This document shows, one piece after another, positions 28,388-37,086 of a stretch of DNA of 64,000 nt. Source of the DNA: CAWFXC01 sp963819735 (GTDB taxonomy: Bacteria > Actinomycetota > Acidimicrobiia > IMCC26256 > DASPTH01); NCBI GenBank assembly GCA_963819735.1, contig CAWFXC010000005.1, forward strand, positions 496,001 through 560,000, in the 5' to 3' direction. The number at the start of each line of letters is the position of its first letter. The stretch's first letter is position 1. The position numbers and the translations under genes were made by a program. The notes below the pieces were generated by a model, which was not told the origin of the DNA, did no database searches, and saw only the letters and a program-made list of their open reading frames with translations.

Positions 28388-29194
28388 TCAATCGCGCAGC
28401 AACGCGAGGTGAAGTTCGCCGTGACGGCGCATGCCCGGGAAGCGTGACTGGGCCAGGCACCAGGTGGCGACCCGGGCGCTGTTGAGCCGTCGCAGGAGCG
28501 CGAGGAGCCCGTGGTCGATGTCGACGAGGTGGGCATCGACCTCGCGAGGCTGGAACGCGAGGTCCCACTCCAGAGGCCCGACACAGCAGCTCTCGAAGTC
28601 GATCCAGCGAAGACCAGCCGAGGTCAGGAGTCGGTTGGCGTCGTGCGGTTCGCCGTGAAGCCGATGCTCCGACGTGGCCGCGTCGCCGAGGACGGTCAGG
28701 CCCTCGTCGTAGGCACCCCGAAGGAACGCGCGATCCGCCGGAACCATCGCGGCCATCAACGTGTCGTCGTCGAGCGCGGCTCGCGCGCGCGTCAACGAGG
28801 AGCGAAAAGACGGGAGCGGATGCGTCGTGCGGGCGAGTGCGTCGTGGAGTCGTCCCAGGGACTGGAGCAGATCACCGGATCTCACCGGGGCCTGATCGAC
28901 GCCGTCGAGTCGCTTCCACAACGTCACGACGAAGCCAGTCTCCTCGTGAACGATCGGTACGGCATGCGGCAGCGGCGCCGCGATCTCGCCACCCGCTGCC
29001 ACGAGCTCCCGCGCGATCGCGTGCTCCAACCGGAGGTCGTTCCTCGCATCCGGGCGGGTTGCCACTTTCGCAATGACTGCGTCCGGGCGCAGCCACACCA
29101 CGGTGTTGTTCGTCTCCTGGAGGAGCTTCGGATCGGTCGACGCCACCCCGAACGTGGCCGCGACCTCGACTGCCGCGGTGATGTCCGCCCTCAC
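28388..29194 (-). CDS. Aminoglycoside phosphotransferase/choline-kinase-fold protein
   Basis: 268 residues. Kinase fold with TNNTVVWLRPDAVIAKV (nucleotide loop and Lys), catalytic HGEPHDANRL in place of HGDxxxxN (Glu for Asp), and IDFESCCVGPLEWDLA (metal Asp). The Asp-to-Glu change in the catalytic loop is unusual. The substrate need not be an antibiotic. GTG at 29194 used; the frame is open to 29260. Confidence 0.85.
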   Translation of the reverse strand: MRADITAAVEVAATFGVASTDPKLLQETNNTVVWLRPDAVIAKVATRPDARNDLRLEHAIARELVAAGGEIAAPLPHAVPIVHEETGFVVTLWKRLDGVDQAPVRSGDLLQSLGRLHDALARTTHPLPSFRSSLTRARAALDDDTLMAAMVPADRAFLRGAYDEGLTVLGDAATSEHRLHGEPHDANRLLTSAGLRWIDFESCCVGPLEWDLAFQPREVDAHLVDIDHGLLALLRRLNSARVATWCLAQSRFPGMRRHGELHLALLRD

Positions 29195-29370
29195 GCATCC
29201 CAGGTTCCCACAGGTCCTCCGCCGTCTGCTCGCACTGGGGGCCGCGCCGCCGAGGGTCAACGCTCGACCAAATCGCGTCAGTGTGCGGTGCTCGGAAAGG
29301 CACGCCGTGGGGACGGCCTACAATCGCAACCCGTTTCGCAAGCCGTGACAAGACGTGGAGGGCGGATTCC

Positions 29371-30297
29371 GTGGGGGGCGACTGGGCACGTCTACGTGCG
29401 CTCACGAAGAAGTCTCGGCTGCTCGACTCCACCGTGAGTCGAGTGCGCGGCGGTGGTCGGTTCGTCACCTCCCATTGGCGGCGTCTCACCGGTCGGATGG
29501 CGAAGGTACGCGTCGGTACCTACGAGATGCGAGTACCGGAGGACATGCTCTGGGCCTTCTCCGGCGGCCGCTACTACGAGCACAACGTGATCGACTGGTT
29601 CGAACGGATGTTGCGGATCGAGCACGAACACGTCTTCTACGACATCGGTGCCAACTACGGCTACTACACGCTGTGCGCGGCGTCGGTCGCGCGGCAGGTG
29701 TACTCGTTCGAACCGGTCAGCGAGACCCGTCACCAGTTCCGCGGCAACATCGATCGGAACAACCTCCAGGATGTCGTCACGGTGTTCCCGGTCGGCTTGT
29801 CGGATGCGGCCGGCTCGGTCGAGGTCAACCTCTACAGCTCGAGTGGGAACAACTCGCAGTACCCGAGGACGTCGTCGGACGCCTCGCTCGAGCTCGTGGG
29901 GAGCGAGACGATCGAGCTGGCCGCGCTCGACGAGCTCGTCGAAGCACACAACATGCCGCTGCCGACGATCGTGAAGATGGACATCGAAGGCGCGGAGCTC
30001 TACGCACTGCGCGGCGGTCACCAGACCCTGGCGCGCAGTCAGCCGATACTCTTCGTCGAGTTCGACGAGGAAGGCTTCGTCGACGCCGGCTACGCCGGCG
30101 AGGACATCCTGGCGGAGCTGGACGGTCTGGGCTACACGGTGTTCGGGTTGCTCAACGACGCCGACAACTCGACGCTGTACCCGAGATCACAGTTCGCGGG
30201 GCTCCGGGTTGCGAACCTCCTGGCCGTCGCCCCGCGCCTGCTCCCGCAGCTCGGTGAGTTCATCGCCGCGACGCCGGAGTCCACGCCCGGTCGGTAG
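29371..30297 (+). CDS. FkbM-family methyltransferase
   Basis: 308 residues. SAM-binding core FYDIGANYGYYTL and SFEPVSETRHQF, and the typical FkbM ending IVKMDIEGAELYALRGG and LFVEFDEEGF. These enzymes O-methylate sugars or polyketides and often sit in surface-polysaccharide loci. Here no glycan genes are adjacent. GTG at 29371 with GGAGG upstream. Confidence 0.92.
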   Translation: MGGDWARLRALTKKSRLLDSTVSRVRGGGRFVTSHWRRLTGRMAKVRVGTYEMRVPEDMLWAFSGGRYYEHNVIDWFERMLRIEHEHVFYDIGANYGYYTLCAASVARQVYSFEPVSETRHQFRGNIDRNNLQDVVTVFPVGLSDAAGSVEVNLYSSSGNNSQYPRTSSDASLELVGSETIELAALDELVEAHNMPLPTIVKMDIEGAELYALRGGHQTLARSQPILFVEFDEEGFVDAGYAGEDILAELDGLGYTVFGLLNDADNSTLYPRSQFAGLRVANLLAVAPRLLPQLGEFIAATPESTPGR

Positions 30298-30398
30298 GCC
30301 GGTCCTCGCGCTCGGTGGGTCGTGGACTTGTCGCTTCGGCAGGTCTACCGTTCGCCTGGCACAGGAAGTGCGCGTCAAGTCGGTGACGAACGAGGGGG

Positions 30399-30818
30399 AT
30401 GGTCGTGGTCGAAACAACGACTCGTCGTGGACGCGGTACAGGCTGGATCGTCTTCGCCGGGGTCATGATGATCCTCGCGGGCGGCAACATGGCGATCAAC
30501 GGCCTCTGGGCGCTGCATGCCACCACTGCGGTCGAGAAGTCGTTCGGTGACACGCTGCTGTTCAGCAGCAGCAACCTCGACACCTGGGGATGGATCTACC
30601 TGATCGTCGGTGCGCTGGTCTTCGTCGCCGGGTTCACGGTCTTCTTCCGCGCCGGGTTCGGGGTGTGGGTCGGGACGATTGCGGCAGTCGTACAGGCGTT
30701 CTTCGCCTTCTTCTGGCTCTTCTCGCCGTACTGGCAGGGCGCGATCGTCATCATCGCCATCGACATGTTCGTGATCTTCGCCCTCAGCTCACCGACCGAG
30801 GAGCGCGAGTACACCTGA
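30399..30818 (+). CDS. DUF7144 family membrane protein
   Basis: 139 residues, four membrane segments, with the family pattern GWIVFAGVMMILAGGNMAI, LDTWGWIYLIVGALVFVAG and AFFAFFWLFSPYWQ. Frequent in actinobacteria; function unknown. Stand-alone. Confidence 0.9.
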   Translation: MVVVETTTRRGRGTGWIVFAGVMMILAGGNMAINGLWALHATTAVEKSFGDTLLFSSSNLDTWGWIYLIVGALVFVAGFTVFFRAGFGVWVGTIAAVVQAFFAFFWLFSPYWQGAIVIIAIDMFVIFALSSPTEEREYT

Positions 30819-31138
30819 TCTCCGCGGCGGTCGACATGCGACCGTGCGGGCGCCGCGGCATGCTGCCGCGGTTACGGGCAGCTGATGTTCCCGAAGGAGC
30901 TGGTCTGCGCGAGCGTGGCGCCGGCACCGTCGTAGGCGACCGCGTTCGCGAACAGGGTCGGAGTGGACGGGTTCCCCAGCACCGCCCTCATGGCGCTCAT
31001 CGTGGCAGAAGCCCGAACCGGATTGGCGTCGGCGTGGCTCGAGTACTCGGACGTGCCCGAGCGCGGCGTCGTCAGGAGTGCTAGCAATGAGCGCCGCGCC
31101 GCCCGCGTAGCAAACGCGATGAATCGATGGGGGTGCTC
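30819..31138. other. 320-base stretch with no supported gene
   Basis: Open frames here lack ribosome sites or recognisable content. The minus frame (30872 up to 31264) ends in ...SSFGNISCP and could be the tail of a lost small exported protein, but nothing confirms it. Marks the start of the less dense accessory half of the window. Confidence 0.5.
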
Positions 31139-31399
31139 ATGTTCGTGACAGTCATCCACCGCATTCACGACCCCGAAGGCTTCCAAGCCGCCGAGGCCAA
31201 GGCACTCGAAGCTGGGCTTCCTTCCCACGTTGCGTTGCCGATCCACGCGGCGACCACCGACCACGGACTTGGCATCTGCATCTGGGAAGGCGAATCGGTC
31301 GACGCGGTGCGCGAGGTGGTTGAAGGCGCGGTCGGACCGTGGGCGAACAACGAGTACTACGAGATGCAGGTCGACGGCCTGACGCCGCAGCTCGGATAG
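31139..31399 (+). CDS. Small hypothetical protein, ferredoxin-like fold suspected
   Basis: 86 residues, ATG at 31139 (starts MFVTVIHRIHDPEGFQ). The pattern of strand-helix-strand with GICIWEGESVDAVREVVEG suggests a dimeric alpha-beta barrel-like small protein such as those in the ABM or DUF4242 groups. No catalytic residues can be named. A GGGGG lies about 11 bases upstream. Confidence 0.65.
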   Translation: MFVTVIHRIHDPEGFQAAEAKALEAGLPSHVALPIHAATTDHGLGICIWEGESVDAVREVVEGAVGPWANNEYYEMQVDGLTPQLG

Positions 31400-31455
31400 T
31401 GACTGGCTGATCGCGGCAACAGATCCGCCCGATCTCGGGCACGCGCGCCGGTGCG

Positions 31456-32883
31456 TCAGACCGGTTCGAACATCCGTGCCCGTTCTTGTGGCGTCGCGTT
31501 CGTCGCGAACACCTGGAGTTGGTCGAACGCGGGAAACAGCACCGCGAAGAACCGGCCCTGCAGCTCCTGCACGGTGGCGGGGTCGTCGTGCTCACCGAGG
31601 CCGCTCATGAGGTTGAGGCGCGAGTGGTCGAGCCACTCTTGGAGCTCGGGTGCCGCTTGCCATCCGATTTCCGTGGCGATGCCGGCCATCACCGCCCGCA
31701 GGTAGTCGAACGGCGTGTGGGGCATGACGGTGGGCGGGCACAGCCCGTTCTTCTCGTCCGTTGTCCGCCCGGTTGCTTCGAGGAAACCTTGTAGGGCACC
31801 CGACAACGTGGCGCTCACACGCGTGACGAGCTGCAGGGTGATCGTGTCGTCGGTGAAGATCGGGCGCGGCGGGTTGTCACTCAATCCCGACGCCGCGCAA
31901 TGCACATGGAGATGATTCGGCGAGGTGGGCACGGAGCCGTGTTCGAGGATGATCTCGTCGGTTTCGATGCGTTCGACGTGGCCGAGCCGCACCACGTGCT
32001 CGACGCGTCGGAGTTGCTCGAGCTCCCGGAGGCTGACGGTCGCGCCCTTCATCATGCTCGGCACGACCGACGGGTCGGTGCGGACGACCACCCCGTTGGC
32101 TTCGAGGCGCTCGTACACCTCCTCCACCGACTGCGACGCGACCATCGCCTCGAGTTGGAGCACGACTCCCTCGAAGGTGCGTGACCGCCCGGGCTGGAAG
32201 AACGCCCGGTTCAGTACCCAGGAGTCACGCGGTCGGATCCACGTGATGGTGTCGGGATCGACCCCGCGGTCGAGCAGCCAGCCGATGGCATCGAGCGCGG
32301 TCTTGCCCCCACCGATGATCACGTACCCGGCGCCCGGATGGTCGACCGTCGCCAGCTCGCCCACGGGAATGCACCGCACCCCGTCGGCGACGGCGAACGG
32401 CGGGGGATCGGTGGCCGGCACGCGCGACGCCATGTACGTCGCGTCGACCACGCGGGCGCGCACCGCGACATCGGTGACGCGATCGGTGACCCGAGAGCGG
32501 AAGCGCCGGTCGCCGAGGTAGTCGGACATCGGGAAGAAGCGGACCCGCCCCGACGCGAGGAACCGGTGACGCATGAGGTCGTCGAAGTAACCGCAGATCT
32601 CCGCGCCGCTGGCCCGCTCCAAGAAATCGGTGTCGGTGCCCTCGGGATCGAGGCGATCCTGCCCGAGCGGGGTGGAGTGGACGCCGTAGTACCGCGACGG
32701 TTGGTGGAGTTGCACGAACGGGTACGCGTCGAGCCAGTGACCACCTGGTCGATGGCGTCGCTCGATCATGACGACGTCGGCGTCGCTGTGCTCGATCAAC
32801 GAGTCGACGAACGCCATCCCGAGCGCGCCGGCACCGACGACGAGGTAGTCGGTCTCGAGGTTCGACAATGAGGCGATGCGCAC
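31456..32883 (-). CDS. FAD/NAD(P)-binding oxidoreductase
   Basis: 475 residues. N-terminal FAD site LVVGAGALGMAFVDSL, conserved PGGHWLDAYPFVQLHQPS, NADPH-type site YVIIGGGKTALDAIGWLL (about residue 180), and later blocks usual in a flavin-dependent monooxygenase-like family. Different subfamily from the protein at 14704. GTG at 32883 with AGGGG about 10 bases upstream; the frame is open a further 360 bases, but that part lies under the opposite gene. Substrate unknown. Confidence 0.88.
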   Translation of the reverse strand: MRIASLSNLETDYLVVGAGALGMAFVDSLIEHSDADVVMIERRHRPGGHWLDAYPFVQLHQPSRYYGVHSTPLGQDRLDPEGTDTDFLERASGAEICGYFDDLMRHRFLASGRVRFFPMSDYLGDRRFRSRVTDRVTDVAVRARVVDATYMASRVPATDPPPFAVADGVRCIPVGELATVDHPGAGYVIIGGGKTALDAIGWLLDRGVDPDTITWIRPRDSWVLNRAFFQPGRSRTFEGVVLQLEAMVASQSVEEVYERLEANGVVVRTDPSVVPSMMKGATVSLRELEQLRRVEHVVRLGHVERIETDEIILEHGSVPTSPNHLHVHCAASGLSDNPPRPIFTDDTITLQLVTRVSATLSGALQGFLEATGRTTDEKNGLCPPTVMPHTPFDYLRAVMAGIATEIGWQAAPELQEWLDHSRLNLMSGLGEHDDPATVQELQGRFFAVLFPAFDQLQVFATNATPQERARMFEPV

Positions 32884-32995
32884 GAAGATAGACCCCTGGC
32901 GTGTGCGGGGGAGTCTGCCCGGCACGCCGGACGCTGAGCAGGCATCATGTGGCTGGGCGGCGGGGCGGCTGTCCCTAGAGCCGTGGGGGGGTCGA

Positions 32996-33583
32996 GTGCG
33001 CCGGTCGCTGGTGGTCTGCGCAGTGGCACTGTTGTCGATCATCGTGATGTCAGCTGCTGGTCTTCGGTCGAGCGTCGCCGCTCCATCGTTCGCATGCTCG
33101 GCTGACGCGGCGACGCGACAAGCCGAGAAGCTGATTGCCGCGTTCAACACGCATGACGAACACCAAATCCGGCAACTGATCCGTCGTCCCGCTCCCGACC
33201 GCGACGGCCTGGAACTCGCACCCACGTTCGCCGACTTCGCCAAGGGACCTGCGGCGGCTTACAACTCACAACTGGCAGTGACGAGCCCGGGCAGTCTGCG
33301 TGCGTTCGTGCGAGCCATCCGCGGCTACAAGTTCGAGCTGGTCGCGACGCGTGGGGCCGTGGGAACGGATCTTCAGGAAGGTCCCGATGCGTGGGCCGGC
33401 CCCGCCGTTGCGATGGTCGTCTGGTGGCGGGCAATGCCCACCGCCAGAACGAGCGACACGCATAAGTGGGTTTCGGGCGCGGCGAAGACCCTCGTTGCCT
33501 GCCCCACTGGACGCTTCGCCCGAGCACTGTTCAGCCCGAATGCGAGAGGTTCGGTCCCCCGCGGTCTGCCGACCAACCATTAG
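32996..33583 (+). CDS. Secreted hypothetical protein
   Basis: 195 residues with a clear signal peptide: VRRSLVVCAVALLSIIVMSA followed by a likely cut before APSFACS. The mature part begins ATRQAEKLIAAFNTHDEHQI, similar to SnoaL-like or nuclear-transport-factor folds, and has two cysteines. GTG at 32996 after seven G. Divergent from the flavoprotein gene. Confidence 0.7.
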   Translation: MRRSLVVCAVALLSIIVMSAAGLRSSVAAPSFACSADAATRQAEKLIAAFNTHDEHQIRQLIRRPAPDRDGLELAPTFADFAKGPAAAYNSQLAVTSPGSLRAFVRAIRGYKFELVATRGAVGTDLQEGPDAWAGPAVAMVVWWRAMPTARTSDTHKWVSGAAKTLVACPTGRFARALFSPNARGSVPRGLPTNH

Positions 33584-33639
33584 CGCAAGCACCCGCGCCG
33601 GCCGCAGCCGATCCAGCAGCGACCGAAGTGGCCTCGTTG

Positions 33640-33987
33640 ACTGTGCGCATAGCCCTGGGAACTAAACCGTTTCGAGTGGATCAGCGACGAGGCGAGCCTG
33701 TTGGTAGTGGTTCACCGCTTGTGCGGCTACACGGGCTCGCGATGTCCGCCGCGGTGTGGGATTCGGTGCGGCCGCAGCTCGCATTGCATCATGAGGTCTA
33801 CGTGCACGCGACTCTCGGCCACCGAGGCGGCGATCAGGCGACACATCGTCCAGTGAGCGTGTCCGATGGGCGGCGGTGCCGAGCGAACACGTACGCATGG
33901 CCGTGCCCAAGCCAATCCGGCGCAGTCCGCGAATGCCATCTGTCGGACGGGGCGGAATCGGAGCGGGTCAGCCTTCGCGCTCGTTGA
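33640..33987 (+). pseudogene. Remnant of an alpha/beta hydrolase gene (N-terminal part)
   Basis: The frame encodes LVRLHGLAMSAAVWDSVRP, then LALHHEVYVHATLGHRGGDQ, which is the oxyanion-hole start and second strand of an alpha/beta hydrolase (normally LLLHG...W). After about 33860 the similarity stops, and neither the nucleophile elbow GxSxG nor the late Asp/His follow in any frame. It is a truncated relic. Confidence 0.7.
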
Positions 33988-34039
33988 ATCTCTGCTGGTG
34001 GCCATTGCCGCGATTGGGCGAGAGGGTGAAGATGTCAAC

Positions 34040-34900
34040 ATGGAGCCTCGCGAGTGCATCCTCGTTACTGGTGCCGCGGGTCGGATTGGTTCGTTCCTGC
34101 GAAGTCGTCTCGCTCGGGCCGGCCGTATGGTTCGGCTGCTCGATGTCAAGTCTGTCGAGCCCGGTATTGGCGAGGAGGCGATTGTCGGTTCGGTCACCGA
34201 TATGGACACGATGGAACGGGCGTGCCGGGGCGTAGATGCGGTGATCCACCTCGCGTGGAGCGAGCAGCTCGCGTGGGAACGCCTCGTCAGCCTCGATGTA
34301 CGGGGTGCCGACGTCGTGTTAGAGGCGGCGCGTCTACAGAAAGTGCCGCGAGTGGTGCTTGCGTCGAGCAACCACGTCGTCGGTGCGTACCAGCGTGACT
34401 ACGCGCCTGCACCAGATCACCTTGCACCGATGCCCGATTCCTATTATGGCGTGGCCAAAGCGACGGCCGAAGCCCTTGGTGCCTTCTATCACTACCGGTT
34501 CGGTCTCGATGTGATCGTTGTGCGCATCTTGTCGTGCTTCGAGACGCCCACCAATCTGCGGATGCTTTCGACGTGGCTCTCACCTGACGACGCCGGTCGC
34601 CTGTTCGAAGCGTGCCTTTCGGCACCGCAGCCCGGCTACTGCATCGTCTGGGGAGTCTCCGACAATCGTCGGGGTTGGTTCTCGCTCGACGCCGCACGGT
34701 CACTTGGCTACGAACCGCAGGACGACGCCGAGCGCTTCGGGCCCGAGCTATTGCAGCGTCGCGGAGAGCCGGACCTATCAGAGGCGGACCATGCACGAGT
34801 TGGCGGCTCCGCCAAGTATCTAGAGCACCCCGAGCAACGGAGCCATCCTGCTCAAGTCGGCAGACTCCTGCGTCGCGTTGGTAGACGCCTTCGTAGGTGA
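34040..34900 (+). CDS. NAD-dependent epimerase/dehydratase, uronate dehydrogenase-like
   Basis: 286 residues. NAD site ILVTGAAGRIGSFLRSRL, LASSNHVVGAYQRDY, catalytic SYYGVAKATAEAL (YxxxK) and VVRILSCFETPTNLRMLSTW resemble uronate dehydrogenases, which oxidise glucuronate or galacturonate to the lactone. The last ~40 residues are Arg-rich and unlike the family, so the true end may be altered. ATG at 34040; ribosome site weak. Confidence 0.8.
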   Translation: MEPRECILVTGAAGRIGSFLRSRLARAGRMVRLLDVKSVEPGIGEEAIVGSVTDMDTMERACRGVDAVIHLAWSEQLAWERLVSLDVRGADVVLEAARLQKVPRVVLASSNHVVGAYQRDYAPAPDHLAPMPDSYYGVAKATAEALGAFYHYRFGLDVIVVRILSCFETPTNLRMLSTWLSPDDAGRLFEACLSAPQPGYCIVWGVSDNRRGWFSLDAARSLGYEPQDDAERFGPELLQRRGEPDLSEADHARVGGSAKYLEHPEQRSHPAQVGRLLRRVGRRLRR

Positions 34901-34994
34901 GCGCGACTTGCGCATTCCATTGCACGTTCAGACCTCCAGAGCCGCCCGCAAACCGCGTGTGATCCACCAACGTCCACCCCCGTTCACGCCGAGC

Positions 34995-35215
34995 ATGTTG
35001 ATGTCAGTGATCATTGGGATCGATCCGCACAAGGCGTCGCACACATAGCGGTCGCGATCGACGACGACGAGCAGTCGCTCGGTGTGTGTTCGAGGTCGCG
35101 GCGGATCGGCAGCAGACGCTGCGCTTCCGGTCTTGAGCTTTCGGCGGACAGCCCTACTTCGATCTCTGCATCCTGGCTGGTGGCACATACCTCGGTGCAT
35201 TGACCTGGCTTAAAC
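34995..35215 (+). pseudogene. Degraded IS110-type transposase remnant
   Basis: The ATG at 34995 leads to MSVIIGIDPHKASHT, then a stop. Shifting frame gives AVAIDDDEQSLG, and shifting again gives FEVAADRQQTLRF. Together these are the N-terminal RuvC-like start of IS110-family transposases (IGIDPHKxxHTxxAxD). Three frames are needed over about 150 bases, so it is long dead; no C-terminal domain or clear IS ends are seen. Confidence 0.75.
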
Positions 35216-35297
35216 GACGGTCCTAGAGCCGCCGCCGGAGATGCCCCGTCGCCTCGATTCCGTTTTGGGCTGCGAGTTGTGGGTAACAGGAGGATCG

Positions 35298-35489
35298 ATG
35301 GACGGCTGGCGTGTGGGTGATCGTGTTCAGGTGTTGTACGGACCTTTCATGGGTCGCACGGGACGAGTTGTGCAGGCTGACTCGGGCGGTCTGATCGTGC
35401 TGCTTCGCATTTTCGACCGCGACACGCCGGTGGCAATGGAAGCCGACCAACTCGGGCCAGACAGTCCTCGCGGCGAGAGCTACGGCTGA
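35298..35489 (+). CDS. Stand-alone KOW-motif small protein
   Basis: 63 residues. WRVGDRVQVLYGPFMGRTGR and VVQADSGGLIVLLRIFDRDT match the KOW domain at the C-terminus of NusG/RfaH and in some ribosomal proteins, which binds S10 or RNA. The NusG N-terminal domain is absent. Excellent ribosome site AGGAGG 6 bases before the ATG, so it is probably made. Its role alone is not known. Confidence 0.75.
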   Translation: MDGWRVGDRVQVLYGPFMGRTGRVVQADSGGLIVLLRIFDRDTPVAMEADQLGPDSPRGESYG

Positions 35490-35714
35490 CGAGTCTGTGT
35501 CATCAAACGCAAGTGCGATGCAACCGAACTCAGAGCATCAGAACCGAGGCCGTGAGCGGGCGACGCGAGAGGCGAGGGATCGTTCTATGGACCCCAGGCA
35601 CGAACTCGACGCGTTGTTGCTCGCGTTAGATGTACAGACTGAATCTACGTAGCTCGCGGCGGCGGTCAGTCCTCAGCGAACTTGTGACGATCGCAGCGCC
35701 AACACCGAGCCAAG

Positions 35715-35909
35715 TTGGCGGCACTGCTCGACGACGGCAGTGACTTCCGAGCGGGCCTGGCGGAAGAGTTCGGTGATTGGGACCTGGTGGCGACGTGTCT
35801 GGTCTTCGACGCGATTGAGAGTGCCGAGGGCAACGCATCTCCGCCGCCTGATGCGAGTGACTACAGCGAGTCGGAACTCCGAGGACTGTTACCTATCGCG
35901 ATGAACTAA
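35715..35909 (+). CDS. Orphan small protein, copy 1 of a repeated family
   Basis: 64 residues from a TTG; the frame is open from 35688. Acidic: LDDGSDFRAGLAEEFGDWDL, VFDAIES, DASDYSESELRGLLPIAMN. A diverged copy is at 47337-47447. An upstream ATG (35587, MDPRHELDALLLALDVQTES) in another frame may be its broken N-terminus. No known domain. A strong inverted repeat follows the stop. Confidence 0.5.
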   Translation: MAALLDDGSDFRAGLAEEFGDWDLVATCLVFDAIESAEGNASPPPDASDYSESELRGLLPIAMN

Positions 35910-35912
35910 GCC

Positions 35913-35967
35913 CGGGGGACCGGGTGCAATTCCCAGTGCTACGAGCGCCATGCAGCACGGTCCCCCG
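35913..35967 (+). terminator. Inverted repeat after the orphan small gene
   Basis: cgggggaccg (35913-35922) and cggtcccccg (35958-35967) pair perfectly (10 bp) across a 35-base loop. Begins 4 bases after the stop. Likely terminator or mRNA stabiliser. Confidence 0.5.
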
Positions 35968-35980
35968 CCTGTTCCCGCCC

Positions 35981-36208
35981 TTATGACGGTGGGTGGGTCG
36001 GGCGGGAATAGATCACTTCAAGTCGTCCCAGCCGCGATAGCTCTGCCGATACCAGATGCCCGCGGAAGTCCCCACGCCGAGAGAGCACGAGAAAGAGCAC
36101 GCCCGCCCCGACTCCAAGCAGGGTTAGAGCCAAGCCCGTGAACCACCCGCCCCGATCCCAACACCGATGGCTGAAAGCATGGACTTCACTCTGGCAATGA
36201 TGGTCCAT
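35981..36208 (-). CDS. Possible small membrane protein
   Basis: Up to 75 residues with one hydrophobic helix (GWFTGLALTLLGVGAGVLFL) followed by a basic stretch. No clear ribosome site; start uncertain. Not recognised. Confidence 0.4.
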   Translation of the reverse strand: MDHHCQSEVHAFSHRCWDRGGWFTGLALTLLGVGAGVLFLVLSRRGDFRGHLVSAELSRLGRLEVIYSRPTHPPS

Positions 36209-36337
36209 TTCGTTCGGCTACGCGTCGGCCCCGTAGCGCCTCTGTGACGAGCGCATCTGTTGCGCTTCGACTCGTCGGAGATCGGCAACACCATGTCAGA
36301 GATCAGGCGAAGGCCCGCGCCGCAAGCGGTCAGCCAT

Positions 36338-36487
36338 CTAGTCGATCGCGATCCGCCGCTCGAGGAAGCACGGCCAGCGTTCGTCATCCCCGCGAGCCCA
36401 GCAGTGGACCCACTCGCCTTGGCGGATCCGCTCGGCGAGCTCGAATCCATCGTCGGCTGCCATCTCGAGCACCTTCGTGTCGTCCAT
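36338..36487 (-). CDS. Small acidic protein, 49 residues
   Basis: ATG at 36487, stop at 36338. The product (MDDTKVLEMAADDGFELAER, then WVHCWARGDDERWPCFLERR) has a balanced composition with Trp/Cys/His, unlike the Arg/Ser/Pro-rich shadow frames around it, and is helix-strand-like. The ribosome site is weak (AAGA). Not recognised. Confidence 0.5.
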   Translation of the reverse strand: MDDTKVLEMAADDGFELAERIRQGEWVHCWARGDDERWPCFLERRIAID

Positions 36488-36540
36488 GGCGACATCTTGC
36501 TCGCGGGATGCGACGCGTCTGTGAACGGGAAGTGCGCCTG

Positions 36541-37086
36541 TTAACGAACTGTGATATTCAGCTTCATGCCGAGGCGGTAGTGGCCTGGGAGGTTGCAGAC
36601 CGCGACGTAGTGCCCCGGACTGAGGTTGGCGGTCTTGAAGCTTTGCGTTGCTCCTGGCTTAAGCGCGTTGCCGCTGTCGGCGACGCTGGTGAGTTGCGGC
36701 GACTCCTCGTTCACGTCACCGTCGGCTTTCAAAGGCAGATCGTTCGCTGCGAGTTCAGTTTTGAACATCACGATTTCGTGGCCGACGGTGCCGCTGTTGG
36801 CGAGACCGATCGTGTGCGTTCCGGCGGTGAGGGCGGTCGGCATCGTGATCTTGAAGTTCGTGGTCGTGGCCTGAATGTCCCCGGCCGGAGCTGAGGACCC
36901 TTTCAGGGCGTACGCGATCGCTACCGCGACGCTCGAGACCAGCAACAAAGCGGCGACTGTCAGAAGGGTGCTGTGCATGTCGTGCCACGCGCGGCGGGTT
37001 CTGCTGCGCCGCCCTGCGGATGGTGACGGGGAAGGCTCGGCGCTGGTGACGATCGCTGGCTCGTCAGGGGCAAGGAGTGTTGTCAC
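36541..37086 (-). CDS. Membrane-anchored cupredoxin (plastocyanin/azurin-like)
   Basis: 181 residues. Basic N-terminus, one membrane helix (about residues 39-60), then a cupredoxin domain. Type-1 copper ligands: His in VGHEIVM, and C-x4-H-x4-M as VCNLPGHYRLGM. So it faces outward and can bind copper, for electron transfer or nitrogen or sulfur chemistry. The GTG at 37086 has a perfect AGGAGG 7 bases upstream. No oxidase or reductase partner is adjacent. Confidence 0.88.
   Translation of the reverse strand: MTTLLAPDEPAIVTSAEPSPSPSAGRRSRTRRAWHDMHSTLLTVAALLLVSSVAVAIAYALKGSSAPAGDIQATTTNFKITMPTALTAGTHTIGLANSGTVGHEIVMFKTELAANDLPLKADGDVNEESPQLTSVADSGNALKPGATQSFKTANLSPGHYVAVCNLPGHYRLGMKLNITVR

Noticed and set aside
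30872..31264. Minus frame ending in SSFGNISCP
   Set aside because: No ribosome site or domain, and it overlaps the start of the gene at 31139.
35911..35945. tRNA-like 3' arm (gggtgcaattccc)
   Set aside because: No anticodon or acceptor stem can be built around it; better explained as part of the inverted repeat.
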